A stretch of DNA of 59,225 nt from Anaerolineae bacterium (GCA_019912965.1 JAIOHM010000195.1:1-59225); one strand, 5' to 3'. Shown: positions 8,086 through 17,877, numbered from the stretch's first letter. Notes: generated by a model not told the origin, from the letters alone. Translations and numbers: made by a program.

Positions 8086-8832
8086 GTGATGAAAAACAAC
8101 GGCGTTCCTCCAAAATCCATCCTCCAAATACGCAGCCTTAGCAAACACTTTGAAGAAGGCGGCCAATCACGACTGGTGCTGGATAACGTCAATCTGGAGA
8201 TTGAGGCGGGCGAATTCTTCGTCCTGCTGGGCAAAAGCGGCAGTGGTAAGAGCACCCTGCTTAACCTCATCAGTGGTATTGACCATGCCGACTCCGGCCA
8301 GATCATCATCGGCGAAACCGACATTATGAGGCTCAACGAGCGCCAACTCACGCTGTTTCGGCGTGACCAGATCGGCATTGTGTTCCAGTTCTTCAACCTC
8401 ATCCCAACTCTAACCGTGCTTGAAAATATTACACTTCCCGGCGAACTGCGGGGGGAAAGCCGACGATCTGCCGAAAAACGTGGACATGCCCTGCTGGAGC
8501 GTGTCGGCCTCGGCAACCGGGCGGATACCTTCCCGGATAAACTCAGCGGCGGCGAACAGCAACGTATCGCCATCGCCCGCGCACTGGCGCATGAACCTGC
8601 ACTCGTCCTGGCCGACGAGCCAACAGGCAATTTAGACGAAGATACAGGACGAAATGTACTAAATTTGCTGCTCGAACTCACCCGTGATGCGGGCAAAACA
8701 CTGGTCATGGCAACCCATAATCCTGAAATCGTCCCGTTAGCTGACCGTGTATGCCGCATTCATGAGGGCAAACTGGTCATTACGATGAATACCGAACCCG
8801 TCGTTAGCGGTACGCAAGGTTTTCGGCCATAA
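8086..8832 (+). CDS. ABC transporter ATP-binding protein (MacB/LolD type)
   Basis: A 248-residue ATPase. It has Walker A GKSGSGKST (49-57), a Q-loop near VFQFFNL, signature LSGGEQQR (about 146), Walker B VLADEPT and the H-loop ATHNPE. The FFNLIPTLTVLENI segment is typical of the MacB/LolD/FtsE branch, which works with FtsX-type permeases. The start is GTG at 8086 or the adjacent ATG at 8089. An FtsX-type permease gene lies two genes downstream on the same strand (9433), separated by a small HEAT-repeat gene. The pair probably exports or extracts a lipid, lipoprotein or peptide substrate. Confidence 0.93.
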   Translation: MMKNNGVPPKSILQIRSLSKHFEEGGQSRLVLDNVNLEIEAGEFFVLLGKSGSGKSTLLNLISGIDHADSGQIIIGETDIMRLNERQLTLFRRDQIGIVFQFFNLIPTLTVLENITLPGELRGESRRSAEKRGHALLERVGLGNRADTFPDKLSGGEQQRIAIARALAHEPALVLADEPTGNLDEDTGRNVLNLLLELTRDAGKTLVMATHNPEIVPLADRVCRIHEGKLVITMNTEPVVSGTQGFRP

Positions 8833-8892
8833 TCAAATGTAATTATTGCTGGTCTGTTAGAGCGTCTTTATTAGCCGAAAGGTTCAGCAATC

Positions 8893-9300
8893 ATGGATCC
8901 TGACCCGAAAGAAATCAAGCAGATATTGGCCGACCTACGCGGGTTTGACAAAGACAAGCGCCGCACCGCCGTCATGAAGCTGGGAATGGTTGGCGGTGAA
9001 CAAGCCGTCCGCGCCCTCATCATGACTGTCCGCAACGACCACGAAGACCTGATTACACGCGGACGCGCCGCGATGATGCTGGGCAAACTTCGGGATATCC
9101 GCGCGGTAGACCCACTCATCCAAGCATTAGATGCGCCCGGTTTCAAGACTCCGGTCTACGCCGCCGAAGCACTCGGCAAAATTGGCGACCCCCGCGCTAT
9201 TGATCCTTTACTCGCTGCTCTGAATTCCAATAACGACACCTTCCGCCGCGCTGCTGTTGAGGCGCTAAAGAAGCTGGGCTATGCGATGGAGCAAACATAG
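8893..9300 (+). CDS. HEAT-repeat protein
   Basis: A 135-residue all-helical protein made of about four HEAT/PBS-lyase-type repeats. Each has an xDxRxxAxxxLG pattern, for example DKRRTAVMKLGMVGG, DLITRGRAAMMLGKL, VYAAEALGKIGDPRAI and FRRAAVEALKKLG. Such repeats act as protein-binding scaffolds; no enzymatic residues are seen. It lies between the ATPase and permease genes of one ABC exporter, so it may adapt or regulate that transporter (inference from position). Confidence 0.85.
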   Translation: MDPDPKEIKQILADLRGFDKDKRRTAVMKLGMVGGEQAVRALIMTVRNDHEDLITRGRAAMMLGKLRDIRAVDPLIQALDAPGFKTPVYAAEALGKIGDPRAIDPLLAALNSNNDTFRRAAVEALKKLGYAMEQT

Positions 9301-9331
9301 GGGTTGCTATCCAGTGAATACGATTCTTGTC

Positions 9332-9354
9332 GGGGAGGGATTGAGACCCTCCCT
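9332..9354. repeat. GGGAGGG/CCCTCCC palindromic repeat, copy 1
   Basis: GGGAGGG (9333-9339) and CCCTCCC (9347-9353) flank a short spacer ending in GAGA. Closely related palindromes occur at 20539-20561 and 21575-21598. It lies between the HEAT gene and the permease gene, just upstream of the likely permease start. It is probably a short dispersed palindromic element; without a T-run it is not a typical terminator. Confidence 0.6.
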
Positions 9355-9432
9355 GATCAGTTCTCACATCCCCTTAAGGCTGATACGTTAGCCTCTCAGT
9401 CATTCTGCAATAATCTGGATTGTCACCCACAC

Positions 9433-12009
9433 ATGCCATCTCCCATTATCCTGCGTCTTGCCCGTCGCTACATCAGCCGCCGCCTGCTGCAAAGCATTCT
9501 TTTTGTAATCGGTGTCGCGCTCGGGGTGGCGATGGTGATTGCCATCGATATCGCCAACGGTTCTGCCAGCCGCGCCTTTGACCTGAGCACCGAAAGCATC
9601 ACCGGCAAAGCCACTCACCAAATTATCGGTGGGCCGAATGGACTGCCAACCGAAATCTACCGGCAGATTCGGGTTGATCTCGGTTTACGTGCCAGCGCCC
9701 CAGTGGTTGAATATTATGTGCGCGCGATGGATTTGGGGCAGCAGCCGATGCGACTGCTGGGCATTGATCCCTTTGCTGAACCGCCCTTCCGCAGTTATTT
9801 GACGGCTGTTGATGTACAGGGTGAAAATCCGAATGCGGCTTTAGCAGTCAATGCTTTTATCGCTGTTCCCGGCACAGTCTTGATGAGTCAGCCGATGGCG
9901 GAACGATTCGGCCTTCAGGCAGGTGATGAACTGCGCCTGCAAACGGGTGATCGTCCGGTAACGGTGCAGATTGTTGGTCTGCTTCAACCCGACGACCGGG
10001 CGAGCGCACAGGCATTGGATAATTTGCTGCTGACCGACATTGCTACTGCTCAGGAAGTCACCCGCACCGAAGGCACAATCAGCCGCATTGACCTGATTTT
10101 GCCCGAAGGTTACGATCTGACGCCGATTAGAAATCTGCTGCCATCCGGCGCAAGCATCACCACGCCCATCGAGTCCAACAGTGCGCTTGACCAGATGACC
10201 GCTGCATTTGAACTGAATCTGCAAGCCCTAAGTCTGCTGGCATTAGTGGTCGGCATCTTCCTGATTTACAACACCGTGACCTTCAGTGTTGTCCAACGCC
10301 GCCCCATGATCGGGGTGCTGCGCGCATTGGGGGCAACCCGTGACCAGATTTTCGCGCTGATTATCGGTGAAGCTGCGCTGCTTGGTCTGATTGGAACGAT
10401 ACTTGGATTAGCTTTAGGCATCATTTTCGGACGTGCTTCGGTTGGATTGGTATCGCAAACCATCAGCGATCTGTATTTCACCGTCAATGTTCAAGGCGTC
10501 ACTGTTCTGCCGTTCACGCTGGTGAAAGGTGCGGTCATCGGCATGATTGCCAGTTTAGCCGCCGCCCTTATTCCATCCTATGAAGCTACCCGCACCCCAC
10601 CCGCCGGAACACTGCGCCGTTCAGATGTAGAAGCACGCGCCCAACGGCTGATCCCGGTTATGACCGCTGGGGCAGTCATCATGAACATCGTTGGATTACT
10701 GCTGCTCCAACTGCCTACCAACAGCCTGTATATCAGCTTCGGCGCGCTGTTCGCCATTGTGATTGGCAGCGCGCTGTTCACGCCGATTGTACTGATCATT
10801 ATGATGCGGTTGGCGACCCCGTTGACCAATCAACTATTCGGCGTCATCGGGCGCATGGCTCCGCGCGCTGTGATTCGCTCTTTAAGCCGGACTTCCATTG
10901 CTGTGGCTGCGCTGACCATCGCCGTGAGCGTCATTGTGGGTGTCAGCGTGATGATCGGCAGCTTCCGCAACACCATTTCTGACTGGCTGGATACAACACT
11001 GGGCGCAGATATTTACATCTCGCCGCCACTGCTGACTGTGACCAGCGCCACCGCCAATACTGACCCGGCCATTGCTGATTTGCTGCGGCAGGTCGAAGGC
11101 GTTGAACGGGCAGCAACCGTGCGACAAGTGACGATTGTTGCGCCAGACTACCCGGACTTACCCCCAGTGAATATCGCCGTGATCGACTATGACCCAGCAC
11201 AGGGAGGCCGCGATTTCATCTGGAATCACGCACCGGATGGGGATTATTGGGCAGCGATGGAGGCGGGCGAAATTATCGTCAGCGAACCCTTCGCCTTCCG
11301 CAGGGGCATCACGCCCGAAAACGACCAGATCAAACTACTGACCGACAAGGGCGAACAGACTTTCACGATTGCGGGCGTGTTTTATGACTACTCCACCGAT
11401 CAGGGCACGGTGTTCATGGCTGATCCGGTCTATCGTTCATTTTATGACGATCCGTACATCACCAATATTGCTCTATTCCTTCAACCCGGTCTGGATACCC
11501 GCGCGGTGATCGATAAACTCCAAACCGAAACACTGGTTGGTTACGATCTGCGGGTACAAAGTTACGCTGATTTGCGGGCGGGCGTATTTCAGGTCTTCGA
11601 ACGCGCCTTTTCGATCACGGTGGCTCTGCAAATTCTGGCGACAGTAGTAGCCTTTATCGGGGTCTTGAGCGCGCTTATGTCACTGCAACTGGAACAAACC
11701 CGGCAGTATGGCGTGATGCGCGCCACAGGCATGACGCCCCGCCAACTCTGGCGCTATACGCTGATTCAAACCGGACTGATGGGTTTCACCGCTGGCACAC
11801 TGGCTTTACCCATTGGTCTCGCGCTGGCGCTGGTGCTGATTTATGTGATTAACGTGCGATCATTTGGCTGGACGATGCAGTTGACGCTGCAAGCCGGGGA
11901 ATTTGCACAGGCTTTCGCCGTCGCTGTGATCGCATCACTGGCAGCAGGCATTTATCCAGCGTGGCGACTCGGTCAACTGGTCATCAGCCGCGCCTTGCGA
12001 AGCGAATAA
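9433..12009 (+). CDS. ABC transporter permease, FtsX/MacB type with two FtsX domains
   Basis: A permease of about 858 residues. After an N-terminal membrane helix (IRRLLQS then VIGVALGVAM) comes a periplasmic MacB-like domain and then an FtsX core of three helices. A middle set of helices and a second periplasmic domain follow, with a final FtsX core at the C-terminus (GVMRATGMTPRQLWRYTL and the closing YPAWRLGQ motif). The ATG at 9433 is chosen because the residues before it, reachable from a TTG at 9304, are encoded across the palindromic repeat and lack membrane-protein character. It partners the ATPase at 8086. It ends 41 bases before the end of a convergent kinase gene. Confidence 0.9.
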   Translation: MPSPIILRLARRYISRRLLQSILFVIGVALGVAMVIAIDIANGSASRAFDLSTESITGKATHQIIGGPNGLPTEIYRQIRVDLGLRASAPVVEYYVRAMDLGQQPMRLLGIDPFAEPPFRSYLTAVDVQGENPNAALAVNAFIAVPGTVLMSQPMAERFGLQAGDELRLQTGDRPVTVQIVGLLQPDDRASAQALDNLLLTDIATAQEVTRTEGTISRIDLILPEGYDLTPIRNLLPSGASITTPIESNSALDQMTAAFELNLQALSLLALVVGIFLIYNTVTFSVVQRRPMIGVLRALGATRDQIFALIIGEAALLGLIGTILGLALGIIFGRASVGLVSQTISDLYFTVNVQGVTVLPFTLVKGAVIGMIASLAAALIPSYEATRTPPAGTLRRSDVEARAQRLIPVMTAGAVIMNIVGLLLLQLPTNSLYISFGALFAIVIGSALFTPIVLIIMMRLATPLTNQLFGVIGRMAPRAVIRSLSRTSIAVAALTIAVSVIVGVSVMIGSFRNTISDWLDTTLGADIYISPPLLTVTSATANTDPAIADLLRQVEGVERAATVRQVTIVAPDYPDLPPVNIAVIDYDPAQGGRDFIWNHAPDGDYWAAMEAGEIIVSEPFAFRRGITPENDQIKLLTDKGEQTFTIAGVFYDYSTDQGTVFMADPVYRSFYDDPYITNIALFLQPGLDTRAVIDKLQTETLVGYDLRVQSYADLRAGVFQVFERAFSITVALQILATVVAFIGVLSALMSLQLEQTRQYGVMRATGMTPRQLWRYTLIQTGLMGFTAGTLALPIGLALALVLIYVINVRSFGWTMQLTLQAGEFAQAFAVAVIASLAAGIYPAWRLGQLVISRALRSE

Positions 12010-12050
12010 CAATTTAGGTTGAAACAACTCCCCAAATTACACAGTGAATT

Positions 12051-13298
12051 TTAAGTCGCCACAGGCAGGGTCAGTGTAAAGCGCGCACCTTCCCCCAAAC
12101 CGTCACTTTCTACCCAGACACGCCCGCCATGCGCCTCTACCAACGCACGGGCAATGCTCAGGCCAATGCCCAACCCACCATGCGTGCGCGTCATATGATC
12201 CTGTACCTGATAAAATTTCTCGAAGATGCGGTCGATTTGATCGGCTGCAATCCCGATGCCGCTGTCCACCACCGTAACCCAAGCTTCGTCACCCCGAGAT
12301 TCTACCTTCACATTAATCGTGCCGCCTTCGGGGGTGAAGCGCACAGCATTATTGAGCAAGTTGGAAATCGCAATTCCCGTGCGGATACGATCCACCTGAA
12401 CGATCACATCTTTGGGGGCAGTCAATTCCAGCTTATGCTTTTTGGCCTCGGCCAGTTTGATGATTTCCTGAACCGCATCATCCACCAATTCATCCAGCGG
12501 AACAGGTTCCAGATACAGTTCGGCGGCACTCTGCTGAAGGTAACGCAGGTTCATCAGTTCTTCGATGATACGGCGCAGTTGTAAACCGCTTGCCAATACT
12601 TTCGCTGCGTGTTCGCTCAGTTTGCCTTCAGCCTCTTCCTGCAAAAAGCTGGCATAACCCAAGATAATCGCCAGCGGGGTACGCAGTTCATGGGAGGCGA
12701 TAGCGATGAAATCGTTCTTAAGTTTGTCTAACTCGCTTAGTTCCTGATTGGCCTTCTGGAGCGCGGCCACCAATTGAGCACTTTCGATGGCAACGGCTGC
12801 CTGTGCCGCAAGCACGGAAAGATAATCACGATCTTCTTCTGTCCAGGGAAGCTGCCGCTTATTCAACACTTCCAGCACACCAACCACCCGGTCTTTGATG
12901 GTCATCGGCACACCCAGCACCGAACGTGTTTTGAACTGGGTTTCCTCATCGGTTTCTTTGTAGTGTCGGGGGTCGGCGGTGGCATCTTCCACCTGTACAA
13001 TCCGGTTTTCTGCCAAGATAGTTCCGGCGATACTGCCTTCCAACGGCACGGACTGGCCGATGAGGTTCAAAGCGGATTGCCGGGTCGTGGTCGCGGTAAA
13101 ACGTAGTTCGCGCGTCTTCTCATCCCAGAGCAGCACAGAAGCCGCTTCAGCATCCGTAATTTCCGCGGCTGTGTTCATCAAATAACCCAGCAACGCATCC
13201 AGTTCGAGCGTCGAATTCAAAACCGCGCTGATTTCCGCCAGCCGATTTAAAACCCGAACCTTTTGTTCCAGATAATCCACCCGTGCATTCGCTTCCAT
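12051..13298 (-). CDS. GAF-domain sensor histidine kinase (soluble)
   Basis: A soluble kinase of about 415 residues: a short N-terminal coil, a GAF sensor domain (about 20-175), a coiled coil with the phospho-acceptor His in IASHELRTPLA, and a HATPase domain with LLNNAVRF, DSGIGI and GGLGIGLSIA. There is no receiver or membrane segment. No response regulator lies next to it, so its partner is elsewhere. The start is uncertain: ATG at 13298 is used, but an in-frame GTG at 13346 is possible and neither has a strong ribosome binding site. Confidence 0.88.
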   Translation of the reverse strand: MEANARVDYLEQKVRVLNRLAEISAVLNSTLELDALLGYLMNTAAEITDAEAASVLLWDEKTRELRFTATTTRQSALNLIGQSVPLEGSIAGTILAENRIVQVEDATADPRHYKETDEETQFKTRSVLGVPMTIKDRVVGVLEVLNKRQLPWTEEDRDYLSVLAAQAAVAIESAQLVAALQKANQELSELDKLKNDFIAIASHELRTPLAIILGYASFLQEEAEGKLSEHAAKVLASGLQLRRIIEELMNLRYLQQSAAELYLEPVPLDELVDDAVQEIIKLAEAKKHKLELTAPKDVIVQVDRIRTGIAISNLLNNAVRFTPEGGTINVKVESRGDEAWVTVVDSGIGIAADQIDRIFEKFYQVQDHMTRTHGGLGIGLSIARALVEAHGGRVWVESDGLGEGARFTLTLPVAT

Positions 13299-13408
13299 GT
13301 TTCGTATACCCGCATCTTTTGCATACCTGTTTTTTGAGTGTAGCACTGCTTTGGATTATAGAAATTGATGCAGGGCAGGAGTGGGTTCGAAAAAAGAAAT
13401 GTTCTGAT

Positions 13409-13448
13409 TAAAAAAGCCAGCCCACAGCGTAGAAACACTGTGGGCTGG
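13409..13448 (-). terminator. Intrinsic terminator of the DUF7282 protein gene
   Basis: An 11-bp perfect stem, CCAGCCCACAG (13417-13427) with CTGTGGGCTGG (13438-13448), is followed on the minus strand by CTTTTTT. It lies just after the stop at 13482. Confidence 0.85.
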
Positions 13449-13481
13449 CGGCAACACATCAGGGGGATGATGTGAGGCTCA

Positions 13482-14885
13482 CTATTGGGTAATGTTCAAT
13501 GGAGAGACAATCACTGTTTCGCCTACGAATACCGGGCCATCTGCGCCTTCAACCGTGCCGAATTCATATGCTCCCAACGTACCGGTATCATAGTGCAGCA
13601 TCGGGAACACGCGCGCGCCAGCCTGTGCTGCGTCCACCGGGATCACCACATCCCAGTTCGCGCCGGGGTGTACCAAAGCAGTAGCAATGACCGGGCCGGG
13701 TGCGCCTTCATTATCCGAATGAATGGCAATCCAGCCTGCCGCATCAATCAGGGCTTTGTGGATCGTAATGCTGCCATCCGCCAATGCCTGATCTTCCAGT
13801 ATCAGTGAAGGGGCGATGTTGATGGTGAAGGTGACTGCCTCGCCGTTGGCGCTGGCAACTGTGTCTACTTCCAAACCGTCATAAACGCCGACCGTACCCG
13901 CATCCACATGCAGCATGGGCCACACTACCGGGGTAATCCCTGCGGAAGCATCGAGTTCAACCGTCACATTACCGCTGAAACCATCCGGTACAAAAGCTGC
14001 ACCCAAAATTGCGCCTGCATTGCCATTATCGTTGGCATGGATAACCAGAATGCCGGGGCCTTCTGACAGTACCGACTTCGCCAGCACTGTCGGGGTGGCG
14101 TTGACTTCCATACCATCACCGCGCACCACAATCTGGTCATTCACGCGGATGTGATTCACTGTCCAAATCGGGAAGGTAGCCACTTCGCCATTCACAACGA
14201 CCGGGCCATCTGCACCTTCTACGCTGCCGAATTCATAGGTACCCGCCGCGCCGCTGTCCACATGCAACATCGGCCACAGGGTAGTTGTCACATCACCGCT
14301 GACTGCCACTTTTACGTCGGTGGCTGTGCCTGCCGGAACCAAAGTCTGTCCCAACACCGCGCCGAAACTGGTAGCATCGCCAGCATGAATGACCACCCAG
14401 CTATCGACCGGGACGGCCACAGCCTTGATGGTAACTTCACCATTCGCCAGTTTTTGATCGGTTGCATCCAACACCTGAGCGTTGAAAATGGGGTTCACCA
14501 GTTGGTCACCCACTCTTGCCGGGGAATCTGCACCTTCGACCGTGCCAAATTCATAGGTACCAACCGTGTTATCGTCCACATGCAGCATGGCACTCATCTG
14601 GGCTTCGGCCAGTGTGGTATCAAGATTGATACGTAGATTATTCGTCCAGCCTGCTGCCAGAGGCTGCGAGACACCCGCAACACCACCATCGGAAGCGCGG
14701 TGAATGACCACGAATCCGGGGCCTTCGCTGTAGATCGAGTCAATCGTCACGAAACCACCGAGCACAAGCTGATCGCCCGCCAGATTAACCTGTGGCGCGG
14801 GCATATCCTGTGCGCCTGCGGAAAGCGCCAACGTGCCTAAAAGCACTGCCAGCATAACAACCATCATCCCTTTAAAACGGTACAT
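13482..14885 (-). CDS. Secreted protein with four tandem DUF7282-type repeats
   Basis: An exported protein of about 467 residues. The ATG at 14885 is preferred because GAGGAGA lies 8 bases upstream; it gives a signal peptide ending at LSAGA. Four repeats of about 105-115 residues follow. Each has a core with WVVIHA or FVVIHR, then a GAVLG/PGPVIA segment and a PMLHVD..GTYEFGTVEGADGP segment. This pattern matches the DUF7282 domain known from archaea and Chloroflexota (from memory). The beta-rich repeats suggest a cell-surface or extracellular role. No enzymatic residues stand out and the ligand is unknown. A strong terminator follows the gene. Confidence 0.8.
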   Translation of the reverse strand: MYRFKGMMVVMLAVLLGTLALSAGAQDMPAPQVNLAGDQLVLGGFVTIDSIYSEGPGFVVIHRASDGGVAGVSQPLAAGWTNNLRINLDTTLAEAQMSAMLHVDDNTVGTYEFGTVEGADSPARVGDQLVNPIFNAQVLDATDQKLANGEVTIKAVAVPVDSWVVIHAGDATSFGAVLGQTLVPAGTATDVKVAVSGDVTTTLWPMLHVDSGAAGTYEFGSVEGADGPVVVNGEVATFPIWTVNHIRVNDQIVVRGDGMEVNATPTVLAKSVLSEGPGILVIHANDNGNAGAILGAAFVPDGFSGNVTVELDASAGITPVVWPMLHVDAGTVGVYDGLEVDTVASANGEAVTFTINIAPSLILEDQALADGSITIHKALIDAAGWIAIHSDNEGAPGPVIATALVHPGANWDVVIPVDAAQAGARVFPMLHYDTGTLGAYEFGTVEGADGPVFVGETVIVSPLNITQ

Positions 14886-15288
14886 CTCTGGACTCTCCTC
14901 TAAAATCATGTGTGTAACGGGATCGTATAAGTCTCACCTTCTGCTGGAAAGTGAAGACATACATCTATATGCTGAGAGTCTCTCGTTCGGATGTACAGGC
15001 AGTGGCTTTCTCATGAATGTTTAATCAAACGGCGGGCGATGCACCAGTTCCATCTGGCGTTTCAGGCTGGTGAACGCGTTCATTTTTGCCTTTGCCTAAT
15101 TTATACAATCTCTGCTCACTCATATTTTTCTCATTGAAAATCAATTCATTGAGCGTATCTTCAGACAACAATGGGCGGTAGATAAAGCACGAAATATACG
15201 AATTTTGTGAATCCTTTACGGTTTTTGTGAATGTGTTAGGTTTTCGTATGATAAACTGTTCATAACCATTGAGAAAAAGACCTGAATT
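14886..15288. other. Intergenic region, no gene recognised
   Basis: This stretch is AT-richer than its flanks and lies between divergent genes. Two tiny minus-strand frames end near 15025-15030 but lack a ribosome binding site and look like chance. I see no RNA gene, repeat or clear promoter; divergent promoters for 14885 and 15289 must lie here. Confidence 0.5.
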
Positions 15289-16221
15289 GTGACAGACCCG
15301 AACTACGACATCTGGCGAATGCAAGCCCAAAACGATACTCGTGGGCTAATTGATCTGCTGAAAAGTCCTGAAGTTGATCTGCGGAAGCGTGCGGCGATGG
15401 CTTTGCGCGCGCTCGGTGCCAGCAGCGCTATCCCCGCCCTGCAAATGCTTCTGGTGGCTGAAGGCGACCCGGAAGTGCGGATGGTACTCATCAGCACGCT
15501 TGATTCGTTATTCCAGCAGGAAATGGACGAGGATGGCGAGAATCAGTCGGATGAAGAAAGCCAGGTTGTTCGCCTGATTGCCCAACTCAACAGCAGCCAA
15601 TATGAACATATCATCCGTGCGGCACAAACGCTGGCGGAGATGAAAGAAAAAATTGCGGCGGAAGCCTTGATGATGGTCTTCTACAATAAACGACTGCCGG
15701 CACAGGTGCGGTTGGCAGCAGCAGAAGCTCTCATCAAATTGGAAAGTGCCCCGGTAGAGGTGACTCTTCTGGCTGCACTGCGCAACAAAGATTGGCATAC
15801 GCGGCGCAATGCAGCGGCTGTACTGGGGCAGTTGAATGCTGATTGGGCAGTTGAACCCCTGTCCGTTGCGCTGCGAGATACACAGGAAATTGTTCGCCGC
15901 ACCGCTTATGCTGCTCTCAAGCGCATCAATACACCTGAAGCACAGCGCGCCATTGCCATGCCCACTGCACAGACTCGCCCACTGGGCAGCACGCCCAACT
16001 TGCCTGCACATCCGGTAGTGGAAAGCCCAATTGTTCCTGCTCCAATTATCCCCAAAAAAGTTTCCACAGAAACACAACCTGCCCTATCACCAGCGATGGA
16101 AGACCCTACAGCAACGGTTGAGCGGGTGGTCGAGATGCCCAAACTACCACTGATAACCGCTGCTCTTGTGGATGAAGACACCCAGCCTACACCCCCAATG
16201 ATCGGCGATGATGTTTCCTAA
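15289..16221 (+). CDS. HEAT-repeat scaffold protein
   Basis: A 310-residue soluble protein. Residues 5-215 are HEAT/armadillo-type helical repeats (for example PEVDLRKRAAMALRALGA, PEVRMVLISTLDSL, VRLAAAEALIKLES, WHTRRNAAAVLGQLNA, IVRRTAYAALKRI). Residues 220-310 are a low-complexity Pro/Thr/Val linker and tail. The start is GTG; no ATG with a better binding site is near. The role is probably protein-protein binding. It is related in type to the smaller HEAT gene at 8893 but not adjacent to it. Confidence 0.8.
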   Translation: MTDPNYDIWRMQAQNDTRGLIDLLKSPEVDLRKRAAMALRALGASSAIPALQMLLVAEGDPEVRMVLISTLDSLFQQEMDEDGENQSDEESQVVRLIAQLNSSQYEHIIRAAQTLAEMKEKIAAEALMMVFYNKRLPAQVRLAAAEALIKLESAPVEVTLLAALRNKDWHTRRNAAAVLGQLNADWAVEPLSVALRDTQEIVRRTAYAALKRINTPEAQRAIAMPTAQTRPLGSTPNLPAHPVVESPIVPAPIIPKKVSTETQPALSPAMEDPTATVERVVEMPKLPLITAALVDEDTQPTPPMIGDDVS

Positions 16222-16226
16222 TTTGC

Positions 16227-17789
16227 TTAATGGTTGCTGGCCACTCTGAATTGCGTTGTTTGGCGCGGTGAACAGGGTTGATGATTGTTCACTGGCTGCA
16301 ATTCTTCAGCAGGTATTCGGTGGATTTCATAGATGCCACTGCGAAATAGCGGGGCTTCATCCGCCACTTCCAAAGCTGCTCCCAACGTATACCGATCAAA
16401 TACAAATGAGCCGAGAAGGATATAATCCGGGCACTGCGCCAGCGGATCAAACATGGCTGAGTCATAGGGACGCTGGAAGAAAAATGCCTGTGTTACAGCA
16501 TTCACCACTTTGGTTTCAGGGTAAATATACTGCTGCTCGGTAAAATAGCTCATGGGCCACTCCCACGACACAATCCGCGCTTCTGCTGGAATCTCATCCT
16601 CGATGTATTTCATCATGGCAAAAAAATCATCGCCCTGATGGTTGGTCAGATCGGGCAAATAGACGGGCAAAACCGCCACTAAACAGACAGCCACCAATCC
16701 AGCATAAACCTTCTGGTTCGTAGGCCAGCGTAGCCGCAACCACACCCAATTGATGGCATAGGCTATCAAGATGGTGCTAAAGACCTGTCCTATAAAGGCG
16801 TAACGCCGCCAGCCAATTGAAACCAGCGCAAACCACAGCACCCACAGCAAACTGAACAGCACGACAAAAACTTCAACACGCTGTTTGCTGGATTCCGCCG
16901 GATGCGACTCCGGGATACGCCAGCGAATCAGAAAGAAACTACCACAGGCCAGCAGCGAATAACCCAACCGTATGAGTACACCTGTATCCTGAAGGTTACT
17001 GAGTGGGCGAAAAGGGAAGATGTGAATCAATGCCCCTTCGCGCAGCACCTCAAAATTCCGGGTCGAGTCCAGCCCAGCCATCGACAGACGCCAAGACCAA
17101 TCTGCAAGATATAACGCAACCATCACACCAATGATGGTTGCCCACTGACGCCATGCTGAACGGTCAATTAATACACAGTAGATCGCAAACAGAGCAATGG
17201 TTGCCGAAAGCACCAGCAGCACCTGAGACTTCAAAACAACTGCCAGCCCGAAACAGAGGCCAACCAAGACATTATTCCCAAAGTGGCGCGTTGGGCGGAG
17301 CAGGAAGTGCAGACCGAGGGTGATGCACAAAATCGCAGGGATTTCGCCCAATACCTGACGGCTTAAGAGGATAAAATTAGCTGTGGTATCCCCTGGCATC
17401 ATAATCAACAGCAGCACGGTGATAAATGCTGGAAATGGGCCATGCAAACGGGCAGATAGTCTATAAAGGGCAATCAGCGTCAAGATGCCAAACAGCACGG
17501 TAAAAAGACGCATCACTGTCAGGTTCGGCCCAAACAGGCTGTACAGTGCCGCCAGTGGAATAATCATTGGCGGCCCGGTCTGAATAGCCGGATCAGACAA
17601 GCGTAAATCATCGGCTGTTGGAAGCCCGTACAGTCCGGTCGTTGCCAATGACCTTGCAGCGTTTAAATTCAAGCCTTCGTCATACCATGTGTAGGGCACT
17701 TCCGCCAGCCGAATCATCAACAAGGGCAGTGCAATAAGCAGCAGTACAAGGAAAGGCCAGTGATTTTGCAATAAACCACGTTTCAGCAC
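16227..17789 (-). CDS. Membrane glycosyltransferase, GT39/GT83 (ArnT/PMT-like) family
   Basis: A 520-residue multi-spanning protein with about 11-12 hydrophobic helices. The first extracytoplasmic loop carries the YTWYDEGLNLNAARSL motif, where the acidic residue is the expected catalytic Asp of GT-C glycosyltransferases that use polyprenyl-phosphate sugars. The C-terminal 130 residues form a soluble domain. The start is GTG at 17789 with AGGAG upstream. It would transfer a sugar from a lipid carrier to a protein, lipid or polymer outside the membrane; the acceptor cannot be read. Its 3' end meets the end of the convergent HEAT gene. Confidence 0.83.
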   Translation of the reverse strand: MLKRGLLQNHWPFLVLLLIALPLLMIRLAEVPYTWYDEGLNLNAARSLATTGLYGLPTADDLRLSDPAIQTGPPMIIPLAALYSLFGPNLTVMRLFTVLFGILTLIALYRLSARLHGPFPAFITVLLLIMMPGDTTANFILLSRQVLGEIPAILCITLGLHFLLRPTRHFGNNVLVGLCFGLAVVLKSQVLLVLSATIALFAIYCVLIDRSAWRQWATIIGVMVALYLADWSWRLSMAGLDSTRNFEVLREGALIHIFPFRPLSNLQDTGVLIRLGYSLLACGSFFLIRWRIPESHPAESSKQRVEVFVVLFSLLWVLWFALVSIGWRRYAFIGQVFSTILIAYAINWVWLRLRWPTNQKVYAGLVAVCLVAVLPVYLPDLTNHQGDDFFAMMKYIEDEIPAEARIVSWEWPMSYFTEQQYIYPETKVVNAVTQAFFFQRPYDSAMFDPLAQCPDYILLGSFVFDRYTLGAALEVADEAPLFRSGIYEIHRIPAEELQPVNNHQPCSPRQTTQFRVASNH

Positions 17790-17864
17790 GCTGTGTGTCT
17801 CCTATCAAATCACTATCCTAAACGTAATCCTAAACCTTTTGCATCAACCTAAAGACGAAACATT

Positions 17865-17877
17865 GTCCCTATAGGAC
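17865..17877. promoter_or_regulatory. Possible operator palindrome GTCC-N5-GGAC
   Basis: GTCC (17865-17868) and GGAC (17874-17877) form a perfect inverted repeat between the divergent glycosyltransferase and SH3-Excalibur genes. A near-identical half-site arrangement (GTCC-N4-GGAC) occurs at 46008-46019 upstream of two kinase genes. The same region also has CCTAAAC twice at 12-base spacing (about 17817-17836). These are candidate binding sites only. Confidence 0.3.

Noticed and set aside
14990..15120. Two very short minus-strand frames upstream of the HEAT gene
   Set aside because: No ribosome binding site and no recognisable sequence; they look like chance openings in an AT-rich spacer.
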